From Polaromonas vacuolata (GTDB lineage: Bacteria > Pseudomonadota > Gammaproteobacteria > Burkholderiales > Burkholderiaceae_C), in contig NZ_CP051461.1 of assembly GCF_012584515.1 (NCBI RefSeq), forward strand, positions 2,971,501 to 3,035,500: a DNA stretch of 64,000 bases, in the 5' to 3' direction. The notes below the pieces were generated by a model. The model did not search any database and had not been told where the DNA came from. It saw only the letters and a list, made by a program, of their open reading frames with translations. Below are positions 44,890 to 54,919 of the stretch, piece by piece (position 1 is the first letter of the stretch; each line of letters begins with the position of its first letter). The position numbers and the translations under genes were made by a program.

Positions 44890-47835
44890 ATGCAAAACAC
44901 CCTCAATACCGTCAGCGCGGCCAGCGCTGGCAATGCCCTTCATTCACCCTCGACCCATCAAGGACAGGCCCAAGCCAGTCTATTTAGCGACTACCAAATT
45001 CTGCGCCGCAACGGCGCTGTCGTGCCGTTTGCGCCCAGCAAGATTGCGGTTGCCGTGATGAAGGCCTTTCTCGCCGTTCATGGCACGCAAGGTGCCGCCT
45101 CAGCGAGCATTCGCGAGACCGTTGATGAGTTGACCCAAACTGTGGTGCGCGCACTGATGCGCTCGCGCCCGGGAGGCGGCACCTTCCATATTGAAGACGT
45201 GCAAGACCAGGTCGAACTAGGCCTGATGCGCGGTGGCCACCACGAAATCGCCAGAGCTTATGTGCTGTACCGCGAAAAACGCACGCAAGAACGTACTCAG
45301 GAACGCGCCCGCACCCCACAAGCGGCCGCCGTACCCCTGTTGCATGTGACGGACAAGGGTCAGCGCGTGGCGCTAGACATCCGCAATCTACAGGCTTTGA
45401 TCGAAGCTTCTTGCGCCAACCTTGGCGCCGGTGTGGTGGCTGCACCGATTGTTTCTGAGACCATGCGCAATCTGTACGACGGCGTGCCAATAGACGAGGT
45501 CTACAAAGCTGCGATTCTCGCGGCCCGCACGCTGATAGAAAAAGATCCGGACTACACCTACGCCACTGCGCGTTTGCTGATGCACACCATTCGCCGCGAA
45601 GTGTTGGGTGAAGAAGTCGATCACGCCCACATGCAAACGCGCTACGCCGCCTACTTTCCAGAGTTCATCGCCAAGGGCGTAGCTAACGAGTTGCTGGACG
45701 AAAAACTCGCCAGCTTTGACTTAGCTCGACTCGGCGCAGCGCTCAAGCCAGAGCGCGATTTGCAATTTGACTACCTCGGCCTGCAGACATTGTTTGACCG
45801 TTACTTTCTGCACGTGCGCAAGCTACGCATAGAGCTGCCGCAGGCATTTTTCATGCGCGTCGCCATGGGCTTATCTCTCAACGAGAGCGACCGTGAAGCG
45901 CGCGCCATTGAGTTCTACGAGTTGCTCTCCTCGTTTGATTTCATGTCCAGCACGCCAACCCTATTTAATTCTGGGACTCGCCGCGCACAGCTTTCTTCAT
46001 GCTACCTAACCACAGTGGCAGACGACTTAGGCGGCATCTACGACGCCATCAAAGAAAATGCATTGCTGTCTAAATTTGCTGGCGGCTTGGGCAACGACTG
46101 GACACCCGTGCGCGCACTGGGTGCCCACATCAAGGGAACCAATGGCGAGTCCCAAGGCGTTGTGCCATTCCTGAAAGTTGTCAATGACACGGCCGTGGCC
46201 GTCAATCAAGGCGGCAAGCGCAAGGGCGCGGTGTGTGCCTATCTTGAGACGTGGCACTTAGACATCGAAGAATTCCTCGAGTTGCGCAAAAACACGGGCG
46301 ACGATCGTCGCCGCACGCACGACATGAATACAGCCAACTGGATTCCAGACTTGTTCATGCGCCGGGTGATGGAAAAAGGCAGCTGGACGCTGTTCTCGCC
46401 AAACGACACGCCCGACTTGCACGACAAATATGGCCGTGAATTCGAAGCCATCTACACCGCTTATGAAGAGCGCGCCGAACGCGGCGAGCTCAAGCCTTCA
46501 CGCAAACTGCAAGCCACAGACATGTGGCGCAAGATGCTGTCGATGTTGTTTGAAACGGGTCATCCTTGGATTACTTTTAAAGACGTTTGCAACATTCGCT
46601 CGCCGCAGCAACACGTGGGCGTGGTTCACTCCTCAAACCTGTGCACAGAAATCACACTCAACACCAGCGAGACTGAAACCGCTGTGTGTAATTTGGGCTC
46701 AATCAACTTGGTCCAGCATTTGATGGACGGCCCCGACGGTCAGCGCATGCTCGATAGCAAGAAGCTGCAAAAAACCATCACCACGGCCATGCGCATGTTG
46801 GATAACGTTATCGACATCAACTACTACGCAGTTAAAAAAGCGCGTGACTCCAACATGTTGCACCGCCCTGTGGGCTTGGGCCTAATGGGCTTTCAAGACT
46901 GCTTGTACGAGTTGCGTGTGCCCTACGCCTCGCAAGCGGCGGTGGACTTTGCCGACACATCCATGGAAGCCATTTGCTACCACGCCTACTGGGCGTCGAC
47001 CGAATTAGCAAAAGAACGCGGCAAATACCAAACCTACGAAGGCTCGCTGTGGGACAAGGGCATCTTGCCTTACGACACCATGGACATGTTGGCCAAAGAG
47101 CGCGGCGGCTATGTAGAAGTTGACCGCAGCATGACGCTTGACTGGGATGCACTGCGTGCAAAAATTGCCCGCGACGGCATGCGCAATTCCAACTGCGTAG
47201 CGATCGCACCAACTGCTACCATTTCCAACATCATCGGCGTGGATGCTTGTATTGAGCCTTGCTTTGGCAACCTCTCAGTCAAGTCCAATCTGTCTGGTGA
47301 ATTCACCGTCATCAACGGCTACTTGGTGCGTGACCTCAAACGCTTAGGTTTGTGGGACGACGTGATGGTGGTTGACCTGAAACACTTCGACGGATCACTG
47401 CGCCCGATAGACCGCGTACCACCAGAAATTAAAGCTTTGTATGCCACTGCGTTTGAAGTCGAAACCTCTTGGATAGTCGAGGCTGCAGCAAGGCGCCAAA
47501 AGTGGATTGACCAAGCGCAATCACTGAACATTTATATGGCTGGCGCATCCGGCAAAAAGCTCGACGAGACCTACAAACTGGCTTGGTTGCGCGGCTTGAA
47601 AACGACTTACTATCTGCGCACCATGAGCGCTACCCACGCCGAAAAATCCACTGTTCAAGCCGGCAAGATGAACGCCGTTTCATCGGGCAGCGCCACCGCC
47701 GCTTCAACTGCCAGCAGCGCGCCTAGCGCACTGGATTTGGCAGCGGCCGCAGCGTTGGTTCAGATGAGTGCGTCACCTGCGACTGACATTAAGTTCTGCG
47801 CGATTGACGACCCTGGCTGCGAAGCCTGCCAATAA
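44890..47835 (+). CDS. nrdA: Class I ribonucleotide reductase, large (alpha) subunit
   Basis: 981 aa. The N-terminal ATP-cone starts near residue 36 (YQILRRNGAVVPFAPSKIAVAVMKAF), followed by a second cone-like region. The catalytic (alpha/beta)10 barrel has the active-site cysteines, including SSCYLTTVADDL and SNLCTEITLNTSETETAVCNLGSINL. A long Ala/Ser-rich linker (about 935-965) precedes the C-terminal redox tail ending CEACQ. It reduces ribonucleotides to deoxyribonucleotides. The weak Shine-Dalgarno is AAGAAAAAG. nrdB follows after 146 bp. Confidence 0.96.
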   Translation: MQNTLNTVSAASAGNALHSPSTHQGQAQASLFSDYQILRRNGAVVPFAPSKIAVAVMKAFLAVHGTQGAASASIRETVDELTQTVVRALMRSRPGGGTFHIEDVQDQVELGLMRGGHHEIARAYVLYREKRTQERTQERARTPQAAAVPLLHVTDKGQRVALDIRNLQALIEASCANLGAGVVAAPIVSETMRNLYDGVPIDEVYKAAILAARTLIEKDPDYTYATARLLMHTIRREVLGEEVDHAHMQTRYAAYFPEFIAKGVANELLDEKLASFDLARLGAALKPERDLQFDYLGLQTLFDRYFLHVRKLRIELPQAFFMRVAMGLSLNESDREARAIEFYELLSSFDFMSSTPTLFNSGTRRAQLSSCYLTTVADDLGGIYDAIKENALLSKFAGGLGNDWTPVRALGAHIKGTNGESQGVVPFLKVVNDTAVAVNQGGKRKGAVCAYLETWHLDIEEFLELRKNTGDDRRRTHDMNTANWIPDLFMRRVMEKGSWTLFSPNDTPDLHDKYGREFEAIYTAYEERAERGELKPSRKLQATDMWRKMLSMLFETGHPWITFKDVCNIRSPQQHVGVVHSSNLCTEITLNTSETETAVCNLGSINLVQHLMDGPDGQRMLDSKKLQKTITTAMRMLDNVIDINYYAVKKARDSNMLHRPVGLGLMGFQDCLYELRVPYASQAAVDFADTSMEAICYHAYWASTELAKERGKYQTYEGSLWDKGILPYDTMDMLAKERGGYVEVDRSMTLDWDALRAKIARDGMRNSNCVAIAPTATISNIIGVDACIEPCFGNLSVKSNLSGEFTVINGYLVRDLKRLGLWDDVMVVDLKHFDGSLRPIDRVPPEIKALYATAFEVETSWIVEAAARRQKWIDQAQSLNIYMAGASGKKLDETYKLAWLRGLKTTYYLRTMSATHAEKSTVQAGKMNAVSSGSATAASTASSAPSALDLAAAAALVQMSASPATDIKFCAIDDPGCEACQ

Positions 47836-47981
47836 ATAATCAGAGGCAAATAACGCGCTTGATGCTGCGGATTTTTATCCCGATTCGATGCAATTAGGCA
47901 ACACAAAATGGCAACGATAAGAATCACTTCTTTGAGATTCTTGTCGCGGCTTTCATAATCCCCCGAATATTGGAAAATACT

Positions 47982-49244
47982 ATGTTGACTTGGGAAGAAG
48001 ACGTCATACCGTCAGTGCAAAAAACACCCGCCGCCAGCCCACCGGAAAAGGCTCAGAGCCGCTCTAACGAACTACCGGCATTCTCTTATGCAGACAGTCT
48101 TTCAGCTGTCACCACCAACGCATCAGCGAGCGCAACAACAGCGGCGTCGAAAAACACAAACACTGATAACGCACACGCAGAAGCGGCCACTTCAAACCTT
48201 GAACCCGTCGCTGCAGCACCGGTTGCCAATCGCGTCAAAGCTGCCGACAAGCGCATCATCAACGGCCGTACCGATGTCAACCAACTCGTGCCGTTCAAAT
48301 ACAAATGGGCATGGGAAAAATACCTCGCTAGCTGCGCCAACCACTGGATGCCGCAAGAAGTCAACATGACGCGCGACATCGCGCTTTGGAAAGACCCCAA
48401 CGGTTTGACCGATGACGAGCGTCGTCTGGTCAAACGCAATCTAGGCTTTTTCGTCACGGCCGACTCACTCGCTGCCAACAATATCGTGTTGGGCACTTAT
48501 CGCCACATCACGGCACCCGAATGCCGCCAGTTTCTACTGCGTCAAGCATTTGAAGAAGCCATTCACACGCACGCCTACCAGTACATCACCGAGTCACTCG
48601 GCCTAGATGAAGCGGAGATTTTCAACGCCTACAACGAAGTGCAGTCGATCAAGGACAAGGACCAGTTTCTTATTCCATTTATCGCCGTCATTTCCGACCC
48701 CAACTTCAAGACCGGAACACTAGAAGCTGACCAGACTTTGCTCAAGTCGCTCATCGTATTTGCGTGCCTGATGGAAGGCCTGTTCTTCTACGTCGGCTTT
48801 ACGCAAATTTTGGCGCTGGGTCGTCAAAACAAAATGACTGGTGCTGCCGAGCAATACCAGTACATACTGCGCGACGAGTCTATGCATTGCAACTTTGGTA
48901 TTGATCTGATTAACCAACTCAAGCTTGAAAATCCACAGCTTTGGACAGCGGACTTTAAAGCCGAAATCAATGCCTTGTTCATGCAGGCAGTTGAGCTCGA
49001 ATACCGCTATGCAGAAGACACCATGCCACGCGGTGTGCTGGGTCTGAACGCCTCTATGTTCAAAGGCTATTTGCGCTACATTGCGAACCGCCGCGCAACT
49101 CAGATTGGACTGGAAGCTTTGTTCCCTAACGAAGAAAATCCATTCCCTTGGATGAGCGAGATGATAGATCTGAAGAAAGAACGCAATTTCTTTGAAACTC
49201 GCGTGATTGAATATCAATCAGGCGGCGCCTTGTCGTGGGATTAA
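47982..49244 (+). CDS. nrdB: Class I ribonucleotide reductase, small (beta) subunit
   Basis: 420 aa from ATG 47982 (an in-frame TTG lies at 47970). The diiron and tyrosyl radical site is in [21 protein letters not shown], with Glu, His and the Tyr expected to form the radical. [13 protein letters not shown] carries further ligands. The first 85 residues are a low-complexity Ala/Ser/Thr/Asn-rich tail not found in E. coli NrdB. It provides the radical to NrdA. Confidence 0.95.
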   Translation: MLTWEEDVIPSVQKTPAASPPEKAQSRSNELPAFSYADSLSAVTTNASASATTAASKNTNTDNAHAEAATSNLEPVAAAPVANRVKAADKRIINGRTDVNQLVPFKYKWAWEKYLASCANHWMPQEVNMTRDIALWKDPNGLTDDERRLVKRNLGFFVTADSLAANNIVLGTYRHITAPECRQFLLRQAFEEAIHTHAYQYITESLGLDEAEIFNAYNEVQSIKDKDQFLIPFIAVISDPNFKTGTLEADQTLLKSLIVFACLMEGLFFYVGFTQILALGRQNKMTGAAEQYQYILRDESMHCNFGIDLINQLKLENPQLWTADFKAEINALFMQAVELEYRYAEDTMPRGVLGLNASMFKGYLRYIANRRATQIGLEALFPNEENPFPWMSEMIDLKKERNFFETRVIEYQSGGALSWD

Positions 49245-49417
49245 TGAGAAACTCATGACTTCTACAATTGCAATGACCAGCAACCGCACCACGCGGGTCG
49301 GGCATTGCTACTGTGTTCGCGGCGCTGGGCAGGTATTGATACCTGCTCAACGTCAGGAATCGCTTTGCGGACTCCCGACGTAAAGTGCTCATTGCAACGA
49401 GATCAAGGAGAAAAAAT

Positions 49418-50026
49418 ATGGCAACTGCGAAAAAAACTGTGGCAAAAAAAGTCCCAGCTAAGAAAGCCCCCGCTGCTAAAAAAATAGTGGCGGCAAAGGC
49501 TCTAGTAAAAAAAGTAGCGACCAAAGCTGCGCCTAAAGCGATTAAAGCAACTAAAAAAGTAGCGCCCGTAAAAGTGCCGGCTAAAAAAGTTGCGCTCAAG
49601 CCAGTATTGGTTTCAAAAACACCAGCTAAAAAAGCTGTCGTGATTAAGTCAATAGTAAAAAAGGCAATGGCAAAACCGATAGTGATCAAAAAAGCGACTG
49701 TAAAAGCAGCCGTAAAAGCGGTCAAATTGGTCAAGGCTACCAAACCTGTGAAAGCGGTAAAAGCTGTAAAAGCGGCTGTGCCAGTCAAGGCAGCAAAAGC
49801 TATCAAGGCAGTGAAAATCGCCGCACCAGTAAAGGTCAAAAAAGTGCTCAAAGCAGCAACGCCTGTCAAACCGGCAAAAGTAGTAAAAGCGGCAAAAGTC
49901 GTGAAGATCGCTGCAAAACCTGCGGCCAAAAAAGCGGTGAAAGCACCGGCAGCCAAGTCAGCATCGGCTCAGACCAGTCTGAACCCGCAAGCAGCATGGC
50001 CTTTCCCTACGGCCAGCAAGCCGTAA
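49418..50026 (+). CDS. Histone H1-like Lys/Ala-rich DNA-binding protein
   Basis: 202 aa, composed almost entirely of Lys, Ala, Val and Pro in repeats such as AKKV, PVKA and KAVK. It resembles bacterial histone H1-like (HctB/BpH1/AlgP-type) proteins, which condense DNA through their basic tails. ATG 49418 has AAGGAG upstream (about 49405). The region between nrdB and this gene contains nested inverted repeats. A strong terminator follows. Internal repetition makes the length liable to vary between strains. Confidence 0.9.
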   Translation: MATAKKTVAKKVPAKKAPAAKKIVAAKALVKKVATKAAPKAIKATKKVAPVKVPAKKVALKPVLVSKTPAKKAVVIKSIVKKAMAKPIVIKKATVKAAVKAVKLVKATKPVKAVKAVKAAVPVKAAKAIKAVKIAAPVKVKKVLKAATPVKPAKVVKAAKVVKIAAKPAAKKAVKAPAAKSASAQTSLNPQAAWPFPTASKP

Positions 50027-50060
50027 GCTGTACCGCGAAAGAAGCAAAAATGCTTCTGTT

Positions 50061-50097
50061 TAAAAAGCCCAGTGACTCAGCAACTGGGCTTTTTTTA
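50061..50097 (+). terminator. Rho-independent terminator after the H1-like gene
   Basis: AAAAGCCCAGT/ACTGGGCTTTT stem with a 9-nt loop and a run of T residues. It partly overlaps the open upstream frame of the DUF167 gene. Confidence 0.93.
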
Positions 50098-50167
50098 TAA
50101 CTCAAGTTTAATTTTTTATCCGCTAAAGCAGGGGACTTCCATCAGCAAACCGCCCAGTGCTGCCTTT

Positions 50168-50479
50168 TTGCATACCGATAAAAATGGCAATACCCGTATC
50201 GATATCCATGTCATGCCCAATGCGTCCAAGACCACGGTATATGGCCTGTCCGGTGAAGCAGGGAAAATCGCACTCAAGCTCAGGCTTAACGCTCCACCGG
50301 TAGACGGCAAAGCCAACGCAGCCCTGATCAAATGGATGGCTAACACGCTGGGTGTTAGCCAACGTTCGCTAGAGTTGGTGCGCGGCGAAACCAGTCGGCA
50401 CAAACAACTGGCCATGCTTGCAGAAACTGCAGAGCGCGCAGATTGGTCCAAGCTGATGGCAATGTTAGAGGCATGCTGA
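50168..50479 (+). CDS. DUF167 (YggU) family protein, uncertain start
   Basis: About 103 aa from TTG 50168. The DUF167 core is IDIHVMPNASKTTVYGL, LKLRLNAPPVDGKANAALIKWMANTLG and LVRGETSRHKQLAM. The function is unknown. No ATG or GTG lies at a suitable place: the open frame begins with a GTG at 50072, inside the terminator of the H1-like gene. Other candidates are ATC 50141, which has AGGGG 9 bp upstream, and TTG 50168, which fits the usual family length. Confidence 0.8.
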   Translation: MHTDKNGNTRIDIHVMPNASKTTVYGLSGEAGKIALKLRLNAPPVDGKANAALIKWMANTLGVSQRSLELVRGETSRHKQLAMLAETAERADWSKLMAMLEAC

Positions 50480-50545
50480 ATCATAGAAACTGAACTTGAT
50501 GCTCAGTTAAACACGCGCCTACTTAGCCGCATGCATTACAAAAAC

Positions 50546-51448
50546 TCAAAGACTGGCAACAATCGCTTCTAGTGTGTAGTTTTGGCAGCCGTAATGAGCG
50601 ATTTTGTGCGAGCCAACTCGGTTACCCAACTCAGCGCAGCGCACCAGCGACCAGCCGCGCTCAAGCCCAAACAACAGCGCACCGCGAAACGCATCGCCGC
50701 AACCAGTAGGGTCTAGAACTTCAGTCGCCAACACTGGCGGCACATGGGTTTTCTCACCGTCCACCCAAACATCGCAACCGTCAGCGCCCAGCGTCACGAT
50801 CAGACCTTTTACTTGACGGGAGAGCTGCTCGCAGCTAAGAGCTGTGCGGTCGCACAACAACTTGCCTTCGTAGTCGTTGACAGTAATCCAGTCAGCCATG
50901 GCCACGAAGGCCTTTAGATCAGCACCATCGAACATGGGCAGACCTTGGCCCGGATCAAACAGGAAAGGAATCTTTGCCTGGCTAAATTGTGCCGCGTGCG
51001 TCTGCATAGCTTCGCGGCCATCAGGCGAGACGATTCCAATTTTGATATCGCTGTGCTGCGGCACTGGGTTGAGGTGGGCATGCGACATAGCGCCCGGATG
51101 AAAAGCGGTGATCTGATTGTTGTCACGATCCGTCATGATCATGGCTTGCGCGGTGTAGGAGTCTGGCACCTCGTGAATAAACTCAGTACTGATGCCTTGA
51201 CCGCGCATGCGCGCCGCATAACCGGCACCATCACTGCCAATGCTAGCCAATGGCAAGGGTGTGCCGCCTAACTGCTGCAAACAGTAAGCGATATTGCCAG
51301 CACAACCGCCGAACTCGCGCCGCAAAGCGGGCACGAGAAAGGAGACGTTCAGGATGTGTAATTGGTCAGGCAATATCTGTTCCGAAAAACGCCCCTCAAA
51401 AGTCATGATGGTGTCAAAGGCTAGCGAGCCGCAAATCAAGGCAGACAT
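50546..51448 (-). CDS. PfkB family carbohydrate kinase (adenosine kinase-like)
   Basis: 300 aa ribokinase fold. ICGSLAFDTIMTFEGRF at the N-terminus, FGGCAGNIAYCLQQLGGTPLP (substrate-side Gly-Gly) and DPTGCGDAFRGALL (anion hole, with Cys in place of the usual Ala of GAGD) are conserved. Homologues in Burkholderiales are often annotated as adenosine kinase; the substrate cannot be fixed from sequence alone. It precedes the DUF3426 gene's stop by 22 bp in the opposite sense of reading: both are leftward, and this gene is downstream. Confidence 0.85.
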   Translation of the reverse strand: MSALICGSLAFDTIMTFEGRFSEQILPDQLHILNVSFLVPALRREFGGCAGNIAYCLQQLGGTPLPLASIGSDGAGYAARMRGQGISTEFIHEVPDSYTAQAMIMTDRDNNQITAFHPGAMSHAHLNPVPQHSDIKIGIVSPDGREAMQTHAAQFSQAKIPFLFDPGQGLPMFDGADLKAFVAMADWITVNDYEGKLLCDRTALSCEQLSRQVKGLIVTLGADGCDVWVDGEKTHVPPVLATEVLDPTGCGDAFRGALLFGLERGWSLVRCAELGNRVGSHKIAHYGCQNYTLEAIVASL

Positions 51449-51470
51449 GGTGATACTTTATGAAAAAAAA

Positions 51471-52592
51471 TTATGGATAAAACGCGAGCAGGTGGTAACC
51501 GGCAACACGAGCAGACAGCGCGACTGAGGCAGATTCTGGCGAGCTGGCAGCCGTTACATCGGTAGCCGGCTCAGGGTCGGTGTCCAAGCGCAGCACCAAA
51601 GAGGCGGGAAAATTCGAGCCTGGCAGCAGCTCATTAACAGCACCAAACTGAGTGGGTGCCAGTACCCGCCTAAGCACTGCTCGGTCTTGGGAGTCCGTCA
51701 AAGTGACCTCAACAAAAGGCATGGCCAAGGGTATTGAGTCGATATTTTTAAGCGAAAAGCTAAGACGGTAAGCCTGCGTTCCAAGCTTGCTAAAAGAGGA
51801 GCTGTCTATGACTACCGACTCTATTTGTCGGAAGGCAGAAATCTGGCAACCAAAAGGCTTGCACAATTGCTGCAACCAAGGCTTGCTAAAAGGGTAGCGA
51901 GCGGCCAAATAATCTTTTTGTTGTAGCGCTATCTGCATCAGCAGCAGCGCAGTCAGCAGCAGACACAAAAAGCTTAAAACCAAACGAGTCAGCGGCCTGC
52001 GCCAAAATGCTTGACGCTCGGCATCACGCACGAAAGACACGTTAGCGTAAGCATCTTCAGGTCGCTTGCTGGCAAAGAAATCAGGCTCAGGCGCCAGAAC
52101 GGTTGGCACCGGTTGGGCTGAGGGCTCAAACTTTGCGTCTAGTGGGTCAGCTTGCAGCAGAGGATTGTCGTCGAGCGGCTCCGGTGAAACGTCTCGCGCC
52201 AATCCCTCGTCCATAGGTCGGTCAGACCAAAGAGCGTCAGGTAACCAAGGTGGTTCAGAGTCAGAGTCAGAGTCAGACTCTAGCTGAGGCTCGAATGCAG
52301 GTTCAGGTTCAATCTGAAGCGGAGGTTCAGGCTCAACTTCAGTGGGAAGTTGAGGCAAAAGCTCGGGGGAATGTTGGTTCGAGAATTCCGCTTGGCCTTT
52401 AGGCCGCTCAGATGCAGACAAGTCTTGCATGTCTTGCGGCGGTACTGCAAGTGCAGCGATCTGCATATGCAAGCTGGCGTCGAACACTACTGTGCATTGG
52501 CCGCAACGCACCCAGCCTTGGGAGACTTTAAGTTGATCGGTCACGACGTTAAACATCGTGCCGCATTCAGGACAGCGCGTAATCAGGCTCAT
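51471..52592 (-). CDS. DUF3426 protein with N-terminal zinc finger and acidic linker
   Basis: 373 aa. Cys pairs C7/C10 and C30/C33 (CPECG, CGQC) form an MJ0042-type zinc ribbon. An acidic Glu/Asp/Pro/Ser linker (about residues 60-185) contains SDSDSDSE, encoded by four TCAGAG-like repeats at 52255-52278. One membrane helix (about 200-222) is followed by the DUF3426 domain, probably periplasmic. It usually lies beside prmA and acc genes in betaproteobacteria. The role is unknown. ATG 52592 was chosen because it begins directly before the zinc ribbon. Confidence 0.87.
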   Translation of the reverse strand: MSLITRCPECGTMFNVVTDQLKVSQGWVRCGQCTVVFDASLHMQIAALAVPPQDMQDLSASERPKGQAEFSNQHSPELLPQLPTEVEPEPPLQIEPEPAFEPQLESDSDSDSEPPWLPDALWSDRPMDEGLARDVSPEPLDDNPLLQADPLDAKFEPSAQPVPTVLAPEPDFFASKRPEDAYANVSFVRDAERQAFWRRPLTRLVLSFLCLLLTALLLMQIALQQKDYLAARYPFSKPWLQQLCKPFGCQISAFRQIESVVIDSSSFSKLGTQAYRLSFSLKNIDSIPLAMPFVEVTLTDSQDRAVLRRVLAPTQFGAVNELLPGSNFPASLVLRLDTDPEPATDVTAASSPESASVALSARVAGYHLLAFYP

Positions 52593-52670
52593 TAGCGGTC
52601 GATTGTAGGGGCTGACATACACCCACTGATGCGGCCCAGGACTTAGGGCCGCAGTGATTAAAAACTGAGG

Positions 52671-53558
52671 TTAAAAGTGCGCCGTCATCAAGATCCAGCC
52701 GTCTTCTTGATCGGTCACCTCGAGCTTAGCCCAAGGTGCGTAAGCCTCTTTGAGTTCATCCGCTTGGCGCTCAAGAATACCGGCTAATACGAGATGCCCG
52801 CCGCTTAGCACGTGGTTGCAGAGCAATGGCGCGAGCACTTTTAACGGCGTGGCCAAGATGTTCGCAACCACCGTGAGGTATTGACCGCTGGCCTTGTCTG
52901 GCAAACCTTCATTGAGCGCCGCATGATTGGCCTGTGCATTGGCACGCGTAGCTTGTACAGCGGCGTCATCGATATCGACAGCGTCAATATTGACCGCACC
53001 AAACTTAGCCGCGCCAATGGCCAAAATACCCGAGCCACAGCCGTAATCCAAGACACGTCCAAGCGAGCGAGCCGCACCTTGGGCCGCAATCCAGCGCAAA
53101 CACATACGAGTAGTCGGATGGGTACCAGTGCCAAAGGCTAAGCCGGGGTCTAGGCGGATGACTTTTTTCGCTTGTGCCGGTGGCTCGTGCCAGGTTGGAA
53201 CAATCCAAAATTCAGGCATGATCTCGACCGGCGTGAACTGCGACTGCGTTAGCCGCACCCAATCTTGATCCGGCACAGCTTGCACCGCGACCAAGGAACA
53301 TTCGGCAAAAAAGTCCTGCGCTTGCAGCAAGGCAGCCGCTTCGCGCGCCAAGGCTTCGTTAGCAAACAGCGAAACGATGCGCGAACGTTCCCAGCCGGCC
53401 TTGGGCGGCGGCATACCGGGCTCGCCGAACAAAGCTTGCTCAGCCGGTGTGTGGGCATCAGCGTCTTCGACCGACACGCTCAGCGCATCGAGTGCATCCA
53501 GCGCATCGCTCAAGGTCTCGACCTCGTGCACCGGGGCCAACAAAATCAGTTCAAACAT
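52671..53558 (-). CDS. prmA: Ribosomal protein L11 methyltransferase
   Basis: 295 aa. The N-terminal substrate domain is followed by the SAM-binding domain: DPGLAFGTGTHPTTRMCLRW, then VLDYGCGSGILAIGAAKFGA (motif I) and VVANILATPLKVLAP (NPP-like region). It trimethylates residues of L11. ATG 53558 (MFELILLAPV) is the family start, separated by one base from the accC stop. Leftward order accB-accC-prmA. Confidence 0.96.
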   Translation of the reverse strand: MFELILLAPVHEVETLSDALDALDALSVSVEDADAHTPAEQALFGEPGMPPPKAGWERSRIVSLFANEALAREAAALLQAQDFFAECSLVAVQAVPDQDWVRLTQSQFTPVEIMPEFWIVPTWHEPPAQAKKVIRLDPGLAFGTGTHPTTRMCLRWIAAQGAARSLGRVLDYGCGSGILAIGAAKFGAVNIDAVDIDDAAVQATRANAQANHAALNEGLPDKASGQYLTVVANILATPLKVLAPLLCNHVLSGGHLVLAGILERQADELKEAYAPWAKLEVTDQEDGWILMTAHF

Positions 53559-53559
53559 A

Positions 53560-54909
53560 TCAGCGGTCACGTTTTGAAAGCCACTCTTCAAGGTAATGAA
53601 TATTCGTGCCGCCGTCCATGAACTTGGTGTCAACCATGAGTTCGCGGTGCAGCGGGATGTTGGTGTTAATGCCTTCGACAACCGTCTCTGCTAGAGCGGT
53701 ACGCATGCGGGCCAAAGCCTGCTCGCGAGTATCGCCATGGACAATAATTTTGCCAATCATGGAGTCGTAGTTTGGCGGTACGTAGTAATTGGCATAGATA
53801 TGCGAGTCAACCCGCACGCCCGGCCCACCTGGCGTATGCCAAGTGGTAATGCGGCCTGGTGAAGGGGTGAATTTATAGGGGTCTTCAGCATTGATGCGGC
53901 ACTCTATTGAGTGGCCCTTGAGCTGTATGTCACGCTGAGCAAAGGGCAGTTTGTCGCCAAAAGCCACCATGATCTGGGTACGCACGATATCTATGCCAGT
54001 AATCCACTCGGTGACTGGGTGTTCGACCTGCACACGGGTGTTCATTTCAATGAAATAAAACTCGCCGTTTTCGTACAAAAATTCGAACGTTCCAGCACCG
54101 CGATAGCCGATTTTTTTAACCGCAGTGACGCAGCGCTCGCCAATGCGCTCAATTAACTTACGCGGAATACCAGGCGCTGGCGCCTCTTCGATAACTTTTT
54201 GGTGGCGGCGCTGCATGGAGCAATCGCGCTCACCCAGCCAGACCGCATTTTTATGCTGATCAGCCAGAATTTGGATTTCAATGTGGCGCGGGTTCTGCAG
54301 GAATTTTTCCATGTAGACCTCGGGATTACCGAAGGCTGCACCCGCTTCCGCTTTGGTGGTCTGAACCGCGTGCACCAGTGCCGCCTCGGTGTGCACCACA
54401 CGCATGCCGCGACCACCGCCGCCGCCTGCGGCTTTGATGATGACCGGGTAGCCAACCTGCTTGGCGATGCGCTTGAGAATGATGGGATCATCCGGCAATC
54501 TGCCCTCAGAGCCCGGCACACAAGGCACGCCAGCTTTGATCATGGCTTGTTTAGCTGAAACCTTGTCGCCCATGGTGCGAATCGATTCAGGCGAAGGACC
54601 TATGAACTTGAAACCGCTTTGCTCAACGCGTTCAGCAAAATCAGCGTTCTCGCTCAAGAAACCATAACCGGGGTGAATTGCTTCCGCATCCGTGACTTCA
54701 GCGGCCGAGATGATGGCCGGCATGTTCAAGTAACTGTGGACAGAAGCCGCAGGGCCAATGCAAACCGACTCGTCGGCTAGGCGTATGTACTTGGCATCGC
54801 GGTCAGCTTCTGAGTAAACCATAACGGCTTTGATACCCAATTCGCGACAAGCGCGCTGAATGCGAAGTGCAATTTCGCCGCGGTTAGCAATCAGTATTTT
54901 TTTAAACAT
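53560..54909 (-). CDS. accC: Biotin carboxylase subunit of acetyl-CoA carboxylase
   Basis: 449 aa. [26 protein letters not shown] is the standard N-terminus. The ATP-grasp Gly-rich loop is [12 protein letters not shown], and [22 protein letters not shown] holds catalytic residues. It carboxylates biotin on AccB as the first step of fatty acid synthesis. ATG 54909 was chosen over a 6-residue longer frame. It follows accB by 10 bp. Confidence 0.97.
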   Translation of the reverse strand: MFKKILIANRGEIALRIQRACRELGIKAVMVYSEADRDAKYIRLADESVCIGPAASVHSYLNMPAIISAAEVTDAEAIHPGYGFLSENADFAERVEQSGFKFIGPSPESIRTMGDKVSAKQAMIKAGVPCVPGSEGRLPDDPIILKRIAKQVGYPVIIKAAGGGGGRGMRVVHTEAALVHAVQTTKAEAGAAFGNPEVYMEKFLQNPRHIEIQILADQHKNAVWLGERDCSMQRRHQKVIEEAPAPGIPRKLIERIGERCVTAVKKIGYRGAGTFEFLYENGEFYFIEMNTRVQVEHPVTEWITGIDIVRTQIMVAFGDKLPFAQRDIQLKGHSIECRINAEDPYKFTPSPGRITTWHTPGGPGVRVDSHIYANYYVPPNYDSMIGKIIVHGDTREQALARMRTALAETVVEGINTNIPLHRELMVDTKFMDGGTNIHYLEEWLSKRDR

Positions 54910-54919
54910 TCGTCTCAGC

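Noticed and set aside
49126..49956. 276-codon minus-strand ORF opposite the H1-like gene (Ala/Thr/Phe-rich)
   Set aside because: It is the complement of a repetitive AAA/GCN-rich gene, which produces long open frames; it also overlaps the end of nrdB.
54153..54521. 122-codon minus-strand ORF in another frame inside accC
   Set aside because: accC is unambiguous across the same bases; this is a shadow frame.
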